Of a DNA stretch of 64,000 bases, positions 33,782 to 45,270 are shown in pieces; the stretch's first letter is position 1; each line of letters starts with the position of its first letter. Source of the stretch: Azorinus chamasolen (lineage: Eukaryota; Mollusca; Bivalvia; Cardiida; Solecurtidae); NCBI GenBank assembly GCA_963576725.1, contig OY755241.1, positions 52,703,955 through 52,767,954 on the forward strand. Reading direction: 5' to 3'. A model generated the notes under the pieces. The model searched no databases, was not told where the DNA came from, and worked only from the letters and a program-made list of their open reading frames with translations. The translations under genes were made by a program, and so were the position numbers.

Positions 33782-36556
33782 TCAAACATTTTTTTTGAAT
33801 ATATAATATTTGGCAAGTAGGATTATGTAGTTTTTTGCTTTGATTGTCGTATTTGTTGCATTTTCTATTAGTCCTATCGATACCACTTCGAAGTTAAGGT
33901 CTATATTAAAGTTAAGTTTTATTAGGTAGTTTGACACATTGTTCCAGAAGTGTTGTACATGTGTGCACTCCCAAAAAAGGTGGTGTATGGTTTCAATTTG
34001 CATGTTGCATAGGTCACATATATTGCTATTTTTAATTCTATATTTCATTAATAGTTTGTTCGTTGGAATTATGCGCATTATATATTTATATTGGAAGTTT
34101 CTAATACAGTTATCAATTGTTGATGCAAATATATTTGTATACACCTTTTTCCAATTGATTTCAGTATTGTTTAGCTCAGATTCCCATTTTCCCTGTATTT
34201 TGAAGTTTTCAAAATGTTGTTGTTGTAATTGGTGGTTGTATAAAAATTTATTTGCTTGTTTAACTTCTAATATTCTAGACAAAATAGTTTCGCGCCGTTG
34301 CGTTGCATCATTAATAGTTTCGTTTGTTAGATTGCTTTTCCATTCTTTAGGAATACTTGACTTTAGTTGGTTGTAATAGAAAATGTCCTTTGTGGATATA
34401 CCATATAATTCTGTTAACGTCTGGAATGTGTAGAAAGTATTCGACCTATAGTCATATATGTCACTTACATTTTTTATGCCTTTATTAAACCATTGCTTTC
34501 GAAATAGTGTTTTGTTTTGGACAAGTATGTTTTTATTGTTCCATAAGATCTGCGAGCTAACGTTTTGAAATCGTTCATTTCCTTTGATTTGTGACCATGC
34601 CAATAAAACTTCTTGTAAGAAGATATTGTCCTTGAACATATCTATTATTAGTTTATCACTGAGATCACATTCAAAGACAAGTTTACCACCGTATTTACTT
34701 AGCAATTTCACGTAGGGGTTTTTCCATTTGCCATTATTTTGATCATCTAGTAGTCTTTTTATCCAAATGCATTTTAACGAGTTTATGAAAAGGTTTATAT
34801 CAATCATCTTTAGACCGCCTTTTGTACAGTCATTTATAACAATTTTTCTACTTATTTTGTCTGGTTTTGAATCCCATAAGAAGTCATACATCAATTCTGT
34901 TATGTATTTAATTATATCTTTTGGTGGTTTCTGTAGAATACTTAATATGTATATAAGTTTTGGGAGTGCGAATGTCTTTATAACTGTGATTTTGCCTAAC
35001 AGACTTAATTTTCTGTGTTGCCATCTTTTTAGAGTTACTTTGAATTCTTCTATCTTTTTTGAGAGGTTTTCTTGTATAAATGCTATTTTGTTTGTATTGA
35101 ATGTTATACCAAGTGCTTTTGCTTTTTCGGATGTCCATGTGTATCGTTTGTGTTCTAGGTATTTAATGTCTGTGTGTCTACTTGCGCCTATTCTCAGAGC
35201 GGTGCATTTTGAAGCATTCAGTTTCAAGCCTGATACACAACTAAAATTGTCTAATGTGTATATCAGATTTTCAAAAGATTGTTTTGACCCATCGGTTATA
35301 AATGTTGCGTCGTCTGCAAACATAGTTCTTTTTACCTCATGCCCAGCTATGAATTGGCCTTTTATATCTTTGTTATGGGATATGTTAAAAGACAATAGTT
35401 CAATACAGATGATGAATAGGTACGGTGAGAGGGGACAGCCTTGCCTGACACCTCTTTCTACTTTAAAAAAGTCTGTCATGTGACCATTATTCAGTATTGC
35501 GTTTTTTGAGTCGGTATAGAATAATCTTACCCAGCTAATAAGTTTTTCTCCAAAATTGAAATGTCTTAAGCAGTTAAACATGAAGTCGTGGTCAAGACTG
35601 TCAAAAGCTTTTTCAAAATCTGAAAAAAACATTATACCAGGGAGATCATTTTCATTTAGTTCATCTATAATGTCGACAATTAGTCTTATGTTTTCTCCTA
35701 TGTATCTACCTTTGATAAAACCTGTTTGACTGTCGTCTATTATGTAGTGTAAGATGTGTTTTATTCTGTTGGCTATTGCTTTTGTTGCTATTTTATAATC
35801 TGTGTTTAGGAGACATATTGGTCTCCAGTTTGCTAATAAATTGAGATCTTTATCTGGTTTTGGTAGTAGTGTTATGAGGCCTTGCTTTTGAAGTTCTGTT
35901 AGGTTTTTATGTTCAAATGAATAATTTATGGATTTGATGTAATATTGTTTCAAGTCATTCCAGAAAATTTTGTAAAATTCTGTGGATAAACCATCGGAAC
36001 CAGGACTTTTTGAGTTCTGCATTTGTTTCAAAGCGTTAGCACATTCATATTCTGTAAGTTTTCCTTCGCATTTATTTTTATCATCTTCGTTAATTCTTCT
36101 CATGTTCTTATTAAAGAAATTGATTGAAGAATGTTGGGACTGTTTCTTTCCGTATAGTTTTGTATAGTACTGTTTTTGAGTGGATCTTATTTCGGATTGG
36201 TTTGTTATAATGTTTCCGTTGAAATCGAGTTGCGTTATAATTTTTGATTCTGCTCTTTTTTTCTCTAAGTTTGCGAAGAATTTAGAGTTTTTTTCATTAA
36301 ATTCAACTGAAATAGCTTTAGCTCTTACCAGAATACCATTTAATTTGTGTTCTATTGTTTTATTTAATTCTGATTTTTTTTCGGTTAAGGTTGCTTTGAG
36401 TTGTTCTATCTGTATTTGATTTTCCGTGTTTGAGATAGTTTCTTCTATGTGTTTTATTTCATCATTAATGTTATTTATTTGTTGATTTTCACGTTTCTTT
36501 TTTCCACATGTATATTTTATTGTTTCGTTCCTAATGGATCCTTTTATAGTTCCCAT
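33782..36556 (-). CDS. L1/Tx1-like LINE reverse transcriptase ORF (924 aa)
   Basis: Reverse transcriptase part of a non-LTR retrotransposon ORF2. It copies the element's RNA at a nicked target. A Lys/Glu/Gln-rich, probably coiled N-terminal stretch (residues ~20-75) precedes the RT: SPGSDGLSTEFYK (~184), WRPICLLNTDYK (~244), GFIKGRYIGENI (~279), palm motif SDFEKAFD (~312), RQGCPLSPYL (~371), catalytic FADD (413-416). A long C-terminal region ends with a Cys/His knuckle (CDLC...HHLFWEC, ~850). There is no RNase H. The order and the 'WRPICLLN/GFIKGR' versions are those of the L1/Tx1 superclade. The given start methionine is unlikely to be native: the frame continues the endonuclease ORF at 36544-37410 after a one-base frameshift. 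No stop interrupts it, so the copy is young. Alternatively the shift is an assembly error. Confidence 0.93.
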   Translation of the reverse strand: MGTIKGSIRNETIKYTCGKKKRENQQINNINDEIKHIEETISNTENQIQIEQLKATLTEKKSELNKTIEHKLNGILVRAKAISVEFNEKNSKFFANLEKKRAESKIITQLDFNGNIITNQSEIRSTQKQYYTKLYGKKQSQHSSINFFNKNMRRINEDDKNKCEGKLTEYECANALKQMQNSKSPGSDGLSTEFYKIFWNDLKQYYIKSINYSFEHKNLTELQKQGLITLLPKPDKDLNLLANWRPICLLNTDYKIATKAIANRIKHILHYIIDDSQTGFIKGRYIGENIRLIVDIIDELNENDLPGIMFFSDFEKAFDSLDHDFMFNCLRHFNFGEKLISWVRLFYTDSKNAILNNGHMTDFFKVERGVRQGCPLSPYLFIICIELLSFNISHNKDIKGQFIAGHEVKRTMFADDATFITDGSKQSFENLIYTLDNFSCVSGLKLNASKCTALRIGASRHTDIKYLEHKRYTWTSEKAKALGITFNTNKIAFIQENLSKKIEEFKVTLKRWQHRKLSLLGKITVIKTFALPKLIYILSILQKPPKDIIKYITELMYDFLWDSKPDKISRKIVINDCTKGGLKMIDINLFINSLKCIWIKRLLDDQNNGKWKNPYVKLLSKYGGKLVFECDLSDKLIIDMFKDNIFLQEVLLAWSQIKGNERFQNVSSQILWNNKNILVQNKTLFRKQWFNKGIKNVSDIYDYRSNTFYTFQTLTELYGISTKDIFYYNQLKSSIPKEWKSNLTNETINDATQRRETILSRILEVKQANKFLYNHQLQQQHFENFKIQGKWESELNNTEINWKKVYTNIFASTIDNCIRNFQYKYIMRIIPTNKLLMKYRIKNSNICDLCNMQIETIHHLFWECTHVQHFWNNVSNYLIKLNFNIDLNFEVVSIGLIENATNTTIKAKNYIILLAKYYIFKKNV

Positions 36557-37410
36557 AAAGTGTTTGGGTTAGAGTCTTTGTTAATGTTTGCAGTTTCGCT
36601 TATACTATTCTTTATTCTAGTTTGGTAATCACTTTCAAGAATTACGCTATTATTCATTTTGAACACCCCTGGTCCTCTATTTATTTTTATAATGTCTATT
36701 TCTATATTTATTAGAGAATGGTCAGTATTATATCCAGGTTTTATCTCTGTATGTTTTATATAATTTGATAGTGTTTCAGAAATAAGGAAATAGTCTAATC
36801 TACAAAATATTATTGGTCGGGTGTTTGAGTGCCATGTGTATTGTTTTTTGTCTTGATGTTTGATCCGCCATATATCTTTTAAAGAGTTATTTTGCATAAT
36901 TGACTTGATTTTCTTTCGTATATTCGGGTGTGTATTTATGTTACCATTTTTCTTATCAATATCTTCGTCTAATACTGTGTTATAATCACCACCTATAATG
37001 AAACATGTATCCTCGTTTTTACTGGTAAAATCCTCTAGCGTATTGAAAATATCAATTTCGTCTCTATTTGGACCGTAGATATTCATAATTATAATTGGCT
37101 TGTCATTAATTTCGATTTCAAGAGCTTGTAATCGACCTTGTGTTATCTCTTCGTAATTTATGACTTTATAATTAAAATTATTGTTAAGCAAAATCGCAAC
37201 CCCTTTACTCATTGAACTATCTCCACTGAAAAAAGCATTTAATCCCCATTGTTTTAGCCAGGTTTCGTCTGTTTCTTTTGAACTATGTGTTTCCTGAAGT
37301 AAGGCGATTGAAATAGATTGGTCTTTTATCCAAGTAAACATTTTTTCACGTTTGGCTTTGTTTGCTAGTCCGCGAACATTTAGAGAACTAATTTTTGTGT
37401 TCATGGTCAT
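36544..37410 (-). CDS. L1/Tx1-like LINE apurinic endonuclease ORF (288 aa)
   Basis: N-terminal endonuclease of the same ORF2; it nicks target DNA to prime reverse transcription. The start at 37410 (MTMNTKISSLNVRGL) is plausible because the EEP fold begins at once. Visible catalytic motifs are N11 in SLNVRGL, E40 in LLQETHS, IYGPN (~111), D142 and N144 in GGDYN, RLDYFLIS (204-211) and D230-H231 in TDHSLI. The frame ends ...NTLWEL-stop, and the RT frame picks up at the same spot (IKGSIRNE), overlapping by 13 bases. The plain reading is a single lost base near 36550 that splits one ORF2 in two. A programmed frameshift is possible, but no slippery heptamer stands out. Confidence 0.92.
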   Translation of the reverse strand: MTMNTKISSLNVRGLANKAKREKMFTWIKDQSISIALLQETHSSKETDETWLKQWGLNAFFSGDSSMSKGVAILLNNNFNYKVINYEEITQGRLQALEIEINDKPIIIMNIYGPNRDEIDIFNTLEDFTSKNEDTCFIIGGDYNTVLDEDIDKKNGNINTHPNIRKKIKSIMQNNSLKDIWRIKHQDKKQYTWHSNTRPIIFCRLDYFLISETLSNYIKHTEIKPGYNTDHSLINIEIDIIKINRGPGVFKMNNSVILESDYQTRIKNSISETANINKDSNPNTLWEL

Positions 37411-38542
37411 TTTATATCATTCTGTAATAATTGCTGGAAGGTTTTTGAGTTCGGTATGAAAAACAATATAAGTGTACCGCTGCCTTTCCGATGGTCGAAA
37501 CGTACAGTAGAAAGAAAATATATAGCATTACGTATAATAATGTAGTAGTACCAAACAATACAGAAAATAATAAAACTAACAAATATGACACAACAATTTT
37601 GCATCAGTTATCAAATATATATAGTGGCATGCGCCGATGTCATCTCTATTTCAGTAAAACATGTTTCGTATTCTCCCTAATAAACGCCAATATATTTTCT
37701 TCTATGAGGAAGTTAACGATCAATGAACAACTTACACCTATACAAATAGAGGCATAAACGTTTTTAATATAGGTGGTAGTCTAAAGCCGATTGAAAGCAG
37801 TGCAGAACACTTTACTATGAGTTTTCAGCACTGTTCCCACTCCGCTCAGATTCCACTTGCACTCCCCACGTTCGTAGATCATTTCAAAAGTGTAGCGTTC
37901 CCGATGGCGCTTATTAGGGATAATACGGTATATCACTATACAATGTGTTCAGGTACAGTAACACTATTCATAATTTCACTATTGATGGATATCTCGTTAG
38001 CTATCAGTTAAATATACAAGAAGCTTCATGTTGCAATATTATTAGTTGCCTGTATACATGTACTCATATATACGACATAAGTTATATGTGTGTGTATATA
38101 CATATACACGTATATATTTAGAGTATACCTGTCTACATATCAGTATCCGTAGATACTGGCGATATTTTACTGACAGTTTTTTCCCTGAATTTGCTTCATT
38201 TCAGTTATTACCTCCCTTCGCGATTTGCAATGAATGGTGATACCCTTGTCCTCAGACAGCGCTAACTCAGACCCAAGTATTGCGCCGGTGGCGGATCCGA
38301 GTTGCCGCTGTCCGTCTGGCTCGGGTTTGTCTGTCAGCATTTTTGTGAATGTAAAGTTTTGCTCTGTCATATATACAATGAATAATAGTAAAATGTACGT
38401 CTATAACATATAACAGGCTAATTTTGTCGCTACCGCCTCTTTTCATAAAACAAAAATTAACATACAACGAAATGTTTGAAAACAATCATTTAAAGGTTAC
38501 TAAAACCCAACAACAATTTAGAGTGGGGTCTAAAACCTTTGC

Positions 38543-38919
38543 CTAACCCTTTTTTCCTTTACTGACATTGTTTCATTATTTTTGCAAACAGACTAGACCC
38601 AGATCAGACGGAGGGGCCGTCTGTTCAGGCTCCGCTTTGTTTGCTTTTGACATAATATATATCTTTTTTCCTAACCTTTTCCTTCACTTTAACATATTCT
38701 CATTTCTTTGCAAACAGCGCTGGGCCAGATCAAACAACTCCTACAGGGGCTGTTTGTTCAGGCTCCGCTCTGATTGTTTTCGAAAAGACATACATCTGGT
38801 TTCACACTTTTCCTTCAAGTAAAAGGTTTCCTTGAAAAGTTTACATTACAATACTCCAGCTTATAAATATCTATGTGGCCATAGTTTCTAACGTGAATAC
38901 TGCACAGGGAAAGGTTTTA
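38543..38919. mobile_element. Two family A hairpin modules, degenerate
   Basis: Starts CTAA + CCCTTTTTTCC and ends GGGAAAGG + TTTTA. It has two cores: agacccagatcagacgg...ccgtctgttcaggctc at 38590-38632 and ctgggccagatcaaacaact...gctgtttgttcaggctc at 38709-38765. Either a dimer or two adjacent insertions. Confidence 0.6.
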
Positions 38920-39234
38920 GCACGTACTCCCAAATTCTTGTTTTTACTATCAAATATATATTATTTAGGTTTCGATGTACTTTGTACTCCTGATTAGAAA
39001 CTGAGTTATTCGGTGGCATATCTGGTTCAAAAAGAGTAATAAAACTACATACATGTATATATAGGTTACATCGTATTAGATTATAATACGTGTATGCATA
39101 GATAAGTCAACTGTCTATTTATTTCTAATAAAACGTATATTTAGATATAACTCCCAGCTTTCTGGTCATGCGGAATTATCGGCTTTGGAGTATTTGCAGA
39201 TCCCGATTCAGTCCGTTTCCGTGGGTGTTGCCTA

Positions 39235-39487
39235 CTAACCCTTACCCTGTTCTACACTTAGTCCAAAATTTCGATACCTTTTGGATATTCATTCACAAAA
39301 AGTTGTAAAGCAATATATAAGGTGGAAAACCCGCAGACATTTTAAAAGGCAAAGAAACAGATCTATCAAAATCGTCTTTGCAAACAAAGCAGACCCTGAT
39401 CAGATGGCTCTTCTAGGAGCCTTCTGTTTTGTGTCTACTCTGTTTGCATATGCGTAAAAAACTCGTTCATATAAGAGAAAGGGTTAA
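39235..39487. mobile_element. TTAA-target MITE, family A
   Basis: CTAA + CCCTTACCCTGTTC left; ATATAAGAGAAAGGG + TTAA right. Core hairpin gcagaccctgatcagatggc, apex tcttctagga, gccttctg. Confidence 0.72.
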
Positions 39488-39529
39488 GGGGTTGCAACGT
39501 GTGCTCTACAGGCTATTTTCTTAACTCGC

Positions 39530-39660
39530 TGGAAAAACAGTTTATAAATCTTTTACAAACGGTATAGACCCAGATGAGCAGGTTTGTACAGAAACCTACT
39601 CGCCAGGGTCTGCCCCGTTTGTCACCCGATGCGCAGCTAAGGGAAAGATCCTAAAAAAAA
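39530..39660. repeat. Family A-like hairpin fragment
   Basis: caaacggtatagacccagat, then gagcaggttt / aaacctactc and cagggtctgccccgtttg. The right end has aagggaaaga, but no clear target duplication. Confidence 0.5.
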
Positions 39661-40181
39661 ACCTTGAGCATCCCAACCCTAACCCCCCCCCTTTCCTTTT
39701 AAATAACAACCTCTCTAACTGTCTCTTTTCACGAAAGACTATAAAGTTTGAAAAGAGTCAGTTCAAGGTCAACAAAATTTTTAAACAATATATAATGTGC
39801 ATCTGGATGTAACAATCCTTTTCTTATTTGTCTCCTTTCACGAAAAAAAAACTTTGAAAGGAAACAGTTTAAAAGGATTCAAACACACTTAAACACAAGA
39901 TTCTAGTAATGTCTATCCCAGCTGAAGTGCAAAATTAGTTTAATAATTGATATTAGCATCTATTAAAAAAGCAAAACTATGTCCAAAGGAAAGAAACCAC
40001 ATATTAAGAGTAGAAAGCCCTTTAGATTCCGTATAGGGACGATGTCAGGTTTCTTTGTTTTCTGTTTTCGTTTGTTGTTTTTTTTGTTTTTCTTTTGAAT
40101 TACCTCCCTTTTCTACAGCAGTGGCGACCGATGCCGAAAAGAAAGAAAATCCACGTGCGTGCGTGTGGGCGTCTCACCTTG

Positions 40182-41999
40182 GTCCGAGCTATAAGCAAAT
40201 GATGGTCATTTAAATGAAAAAGTAGTAATGGAAAAGCAAGAAAAGCCCCACACAAGACATAACAATCACCGAAACATCGATAGAGCAAGTAATACACAAC
40301 AAATGTAAGGGTGAACACACAAACACACACACATACACACACGTACATCCTCGAGATGAAAATTTTAAACATGAACAAACGCACAAGTACAAAAACATAA
40401 ACAACATAAAAACATAAACAAACGTTTACGTAACTTAAAATTGTTATGAGTTTTAGTATCTTACACACAAAAATGTTTTCAATTATTGACATGTCAATAG
40501 ATAGAAAACGTCTCGCATATACTGATATCTAAAACTATGAAACAATGCTTCATCGGGTTCCTTATCTTCTCATTTATTAAAATTATAACAGCCTATATGT
40601 AATGTATCCCGGCGTATTGAGTTATAGTGAAATTACTGGAATCGTCACAAATACAGAGGTCCAGGTAACATGCGTACGGTAAATTAAGAATAACTTCTTT
40701 ATTTCTCCTCCAAACCCTTAATGGTTACAACACTTTGGTTGAGAAATGCCGATTTTAGTATTTCATTACACACCTTTATCTGCTGCTCTGAAATAAGTGA
40801 TGGAAATAAACGAGATACGCTTTCATCTACTTAATTAGAGCAAGGTTGATGCTTCTATCATTAACAAACGTATCATGAAATGCTTCATCACATTTCAATT
40901 GAATAAAACTATTAGCTTATAACTTTGACTCTAGTATACCCTAACTCCTAGATTATAGAACGTCTGAGATCTATCTGCCCACTCAGTTGCTTGAGAATGA
41001 ACTCAGACTGAAGCAACGTTTGGGCATCCCCGATATCAGATTGGTGAAAGTTTTTTCTCATTTGAGAAAAGTGATGACAAAAAGAAACAAAGACGCCAGT
41101 TGTGTGCTATAAGGTCACGGAAGGTCATGCAAAGAGACTTATATGAAAGATGTGAAATATCCAGTCTCAATTTTCAGACTTTTTATTCTATTATCTTATT
41201 ATGTGCTGTCATTGTAATGTGCCATTTTCAAGTATAATGTGAAGCCACTAAAATGCATACATGAAATTAAAATTAATATACATGTAGAAGATACATACAT
41301 GTATATAACAAAACAATACTTCTTAAATTAGAGCACTTTCAACCAGTGATTTGTAGAAACTTTGTTTTGATCGTTTGTTGTAGCTATTATTTTGAGATGT
41401 AGAGTTTAAGTATACATAAGTGTTGTTTTTTTAAACATAGAGTATGGAACATATTAATGTATATAAGCAACCGTCTGATTTGGATCTGCTCTCTTTGCTT
41501 GTGAAATAATAAGTCTTATTCTACACTCATCCCACCAACGCCAAAACACATTAACCATTATAAATGTTCGGCTCACGAATATGTTTAATGTCATTACTTC
41601 CAACATGGATATTTATCAGGTAAAGGTTTAAAATTCAGAACAATGCATCTACTTCTTTCGCACATGCATGACTGTTGTAAAGAGGACGTTGGTTCACAGG
41701 AACACATTTAAAATAAGTGTTAATGTTCGTCAAATTCAACTATGGAGTCTTATTATAAAGCAAAGAATTACTTGAAAGACTTTGATTGTTATGAGTACGT
41801 CCGCTGTGTTCATTCAACGGCAGATGGAGCGAAATGACAGTATGACACGTTTATCCTTGATTCTTTGCACGAACTTTTTCAGTCAGGTAAGTGATGTCTC
41901 AAACCTTTACTCCATGAATATCCATGTAAGAAATATCAACGTGGTCAATTTGATTATTTTCTATACTAGAACATGTACACGTTAAATGTTGGCTCTGTC
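40182..41999. other. AT-rich DNA without recognised gene
   Basis: Contains an imperfect CA repeat at 40318-40345 and an eroded family A half-hairpin at 41465-41510 (ccgtctgatttggatctgct). A 130-aa minus-strand frame at 40100-40492 runs through the CA repeat and is rich in Val/Phe/Cys; I do not regard it as a gene. Confidence 0.5.
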
Positions 42000-42110
42000 A
42001 GAAAATGTAGAATCATATTTATATCATGCCATACGCAATTAGAGCAGACTGATCAGACGCCTCCTACAAGAACTTTCTGATCTGGGTCTACTATGTTTGT
42101 GCAATACAGG
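42000..42110. repeat. Family A MITE remnant
   Basis: gagcagactgatcagacgcc, apex tcctacaaga, then actttctgatctgggtctac. The left arm aaaatgtagaatcatattta matches the copy at 46260-46503. Ends are lost. Confidence 0.6.
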
Positions 42111-42394
42111 GACTTCAGCCAGTCGTAAGTTAGTCCTATTCACAATACGTAGATTTATGTCCAGTCAAAATTTTCATTTACTAAAATTCTAAATCATTTA
42201 GTCTGTGGAAGTAAATGCCTCCCCTACTCCTGCCTGAATTACCCTTCTCCCGAATTGCTTGCCTAAATTCTAATTCATTTTGTACTTAGTTTCGATTCTT
42301 CCAAGAGTTTGAAAAATATATTCTACCAGTCCAGATGAGACTTGTCTCATTTGAATCCAAACTCTTTTACATATATTGGTAGGAAAATGGTTAC

Positions 42395-42622
42395 TTAACC
42401 CATTCCCCACTACTGACGCCTTTTTGCGTCCCTGTAAAACTCGTCTTTTGAAACCATTGTGATAAATAGACTATTTGCTCCATATAAACAAATGCCCTAT
42501 TTATCACACTGGTTTCAAACGACACAATTCTTAAATTCTTCTTTACTATAGTTAATGCTCATTTTCGGTTGATTAGTTCAAATAGGTTGTGTCTAAACGT
42601 AGTCTAGGAGGGGATGAGTGAA
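42395..42622. mobile_element. TTAA-target MITE, family D (degenerate)
   Basis: TTAA + CCCATTCCCCACTACTGACG. Hairpin: aaccattgtgataaatagac / tatttatcacactggtttc. The right end gggatgagtgaag is a decayed GGGTTAA. Confidence 0.72.
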
Positions 42623-42680
42623 GCACTGTCTGAACGCAAAAAGTATGGCTCCTGATTAGACGCCGCGTAACGTTGTGTTC

Positions 42681-43250
42681 CATTTGGATCCAAACTGCAA
42701 ATACTTATGGGAATCGAAGACTGCAAAATGCACCATGGTTTGTAGTATTTTAACTTGTAATATTATCTTGCGTTGTGACACATCAATTTTAATGTTATTA
42801 ATGCACGTGTGACTTGGCTACAAACTACCCAACAACAACATTCTTCAGATTATATGAACTGGTAATTTCACTAAAAAGTAAGATGTAGTAGAATATCATA
42901 ACACAATAATATTTAAATACTTTCAACAATATAGACCAGCTTTAGCGAGTGTCATATTCATTATAATAAACACGAATGCAAGATCCGTTTGGATCCAAAC
43001 TGCAAATACTTATGGAAACCGAAGACTGCAAACATGCACCATGGTTTGTAGTATTTTAACTTGTCATATTATCTTGCGTTGTGACATATCAATTTTAATG
43101 TTATTAATGCATGTGTGGCTTGGCTACAAACTACCCAACAACAACATTCTTCAGATTATATGAACTGGTAATTTCACTAAAAAGTAATACGTTGTATTAA
43201 AATTTCATAACACAATAATATTTAAATACTTTCAACAATATAAACCAGCT
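42681..43250. repeat. Direct duplication of ~265 bp
   Basis: 42683-42948 and 42990-43250 share tttggatccaaactgcaaat onward through ttcacgtttaa-free AT-rich sequence, cttggctacaaactacccaa and actttcaacaatata, with few differences and a period of ~307 bp. The repeat is not seen elsewhere in the window. Confidence 0.85.
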
Positions 43251-44583
43251 TGCGATGACCTTTGCAAATACACTGCATCCAGATGACGACCAGTAACCCA
43301 CAGACCCGCCAAAAGTCATCTTATTTTGTTTGACACGCAGATCTGTTGTTTTTATTAAAAAAAAACGGGATTACCTTTTAGAAATGTAGCACTCTAGAAT
43401 TTTAGCAGACAGAAGGTATTTAATAGTGTTGAGTGTAGTAACCTGTCTGCTACAAAATGTACATAAATGCATTTCAGTGTAACGTTTCTTCCATCATAAA
43501 TGACCATTCAGTGACTGAATATAGACATCTTGAAAAGCAACAGGAAAAACGTAATGCATAAAAATCCTATATATAGGATCTTACATTCGTGTTCATTACA
43601 ATTTGTTTTTATGAAACGAGTTTACTATAACAATATTACACGAGCTTTAGCCGTTGTTTTACTGCGTAGTAATACAACAGACGATGCTCATGCAGCACAA
43701 CCATTGACGGTGACGTCATGCATTTGTTCCGCGTGTTCCCTTTAAGATTCATTATAGGCCGGATTTAAATTGCTCATTTGCATAAAAATGCACTAGTGCA
43801 ATTCTGCAGTTTACAGCACTCTGCTTCGGCAATCCCACATCGAAGGTTATGTGATAAATGAGGGTTCTGCATTCTTTCTGACTTGCGTTAAGCTACCAAT
43901 TGTCTTTAAGACCTATTATTAGACATATGTTTGATGATTTGACGCTTAAGATACCCGTTTTCCCTGTTTACAGAGACTTACATGTAATATAATGTATTAA
44001 GCTATGATATCAAATAGACCAAGCATTTGCATGAAAATGGAAAGTAAAGACAAACATGTTTTAAATGGTCAGTTGCACAATAGTTAAAATATTCTGCTCC
44101 ATGTTTAACATATAACAAAAAAGAAATGTTTATTATATATGTACAATCAGGTGTCCAGCGATTTATGCTCTAGATAGACGCTGAGGTACTCGCTAACTAA
44201 TCTGGATCCAGTCTGTTTACAAAATTCTACCACAGGCGCTGAATGTCAGATGTGACTACAGGACATCCACACTGTATCATCCTCAATATGAATAAATATA
44301 AATATTCATGCAAAATCAGTTGAAGGTAAGTATGTGGTAAAAAAACATTAAAAAATATGAGTTGATTTTCTTTGAATGAAAATGATTGTTTTACTGGCCA
44401 AACATGTTTCACAAAAGATTATTTGAATTAGCTTATTGACAGAAATTGTTCAGGTTGTTTCTTTTTACATGTTCATTGTACACATAAAATAGGTCACAGC
44501 TATATAAATAGGGTTTGGGAAACAGATGAATTCATAACAATTTGAAGAGTCTCAAGTAGAGATAAAAGTAGTAAACATACTGA
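43251..44583. other. Unassigned DNA
   Basis: Holds a small palindrome (atcctatatataggat, 43564-43579) and, at 44160-44225, a decayed family F hairpin (gacgctgaggtactcgctaa, ctggatccagtctgttt). No gene is supported. Confidence 0.45.
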
Positions 44584-44799
44584 AGTAACAGGAGGAAAAG
44601 TGCAGCCTTAGGTAGGACTTGAACCCGGGACACCTCACTATAGGGCGAGTGCTCTACCAACTGACATACCCGGGCTGCTATATGAGTTCCACACTCCAGA
44701 ACCACTACACTTCTCCCACTTCACTATTTAGAGCTGCCCCAGCTCTCAGACAATGCTATCCCACTGCATTGGTTGTCAAACACTTAGAACTTACACATT
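44584..44799 (-). repeat. tRNA-derived SINE, copy 1
   Basis: On the minus strand the head reads GCAGCCCGGGTATGTCAGTT then GGTAGAGC (A box), followed by GGGTTCAAGTCC (B box, 44615-44626). The GCAGCC start pairs with a GGCTGC end, like an acceptor stem. A unique body with cttctcccacttcac follows. A second tandem copy starts at ~44800. Confidence 0.75.
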
Positions 44800-44940
44800 T
44801 AAAGTAACAGGAGGAAAGGTGCAGCCTGGAGCGGGATTCAAACCTAGGACCCCTCTTTTATAGGGCGATAGCTCTATAAACTGATCTATCCGGACTGCTA
44901 TAGAGGCTCCACACACAAGAACCACTACAATACCAAGTTT
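44800..44940 (-). repeat. tRNA-derived SINE, copy 2
   Basis: The same unit (gtaacaggaggaaaggtgca) about 215 bp further on, more diverged. Minus-strand boxes: ...CAGTTTATAGAGC and GGTTTGAATCCC, both with changes that would weaken Pol III binding. Confidence 0.7.
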
Positions 44941-45270
44941 AGCAGTTCAAGTCTAGATCAACCTCCATTAGTATTTAGTGTAGGCCAAAATTATTTTTCT
45001 AAAATACACGTATACAAAGTGTCACTGTCAGTATTTTTCTACCAATCCTCTTTGGGAGTAACAATGCTGATTTGCAATACATGTGAAATGACACACTGAC
45101 AGTGTTTGATATCCAATAGTCCCATGGATGTGTATATCTATTCCAGCTATGCAGTTGTCTTTGAGATCTATGAGATACGAATTATTGACCCATTCAATAC
45201 TTCTGTTAGTAGATTCAGATAAACAATAATATAATATCAAGAATAAATACTAAATTTATTTTTCATACTT

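Larger units (their letters stand above)
37411..40165 (-). other. Possible LINE 5' region, ORF1 not found
   Basis: Upstream of the LINE endonuclease on the minus strand. If the 15-bp repeat tgggcgtctcacctt at 33386-33400 and 40167-40181 is a target-site duplication, the element would end near here at ~6.8 kb, a normal L1 length. Against this, no ORF1-like frame is seen and the interval holds degenerate MITE hairpins (38543-38919, 39235-39487, 39530-39660) older-looking than the LINE. A hairpin lies at 37785-37840 (gcagtgcagaaca ... ttttcagcactg). Confidence 0.35.

Noticed and set aside
34767..35483. 238-aa plus-strand open frame
   Set aside because: Antisense to the LINE reverse transcriptase; low-complexity Leu/Phe/Ser composition typical of the complement of a Lys/Asn-rich gene.
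36540..36560. Programmed frameshift in the LINE
   Set aside because: No slippery heptamer or downstream structure seen; a single lost base is simpler.
38167..38370. 67-aa minus-strand frame with more GC-rich, protein-like composition
   Set aside because: Possible short exon, but no flanking splice or domain evidence; not reported as a gene.
40100..40492. 130-aa minus-strand frame
   Set aside because: Driven by a CA microsatellite (Cys/Val runs); no motif.
44611..44680. Functional tRNA gene
   Set aside because: A and B boxes are present, but the unit is repeated in tandem with a shared non-tRNA body, which fits a SINE better.
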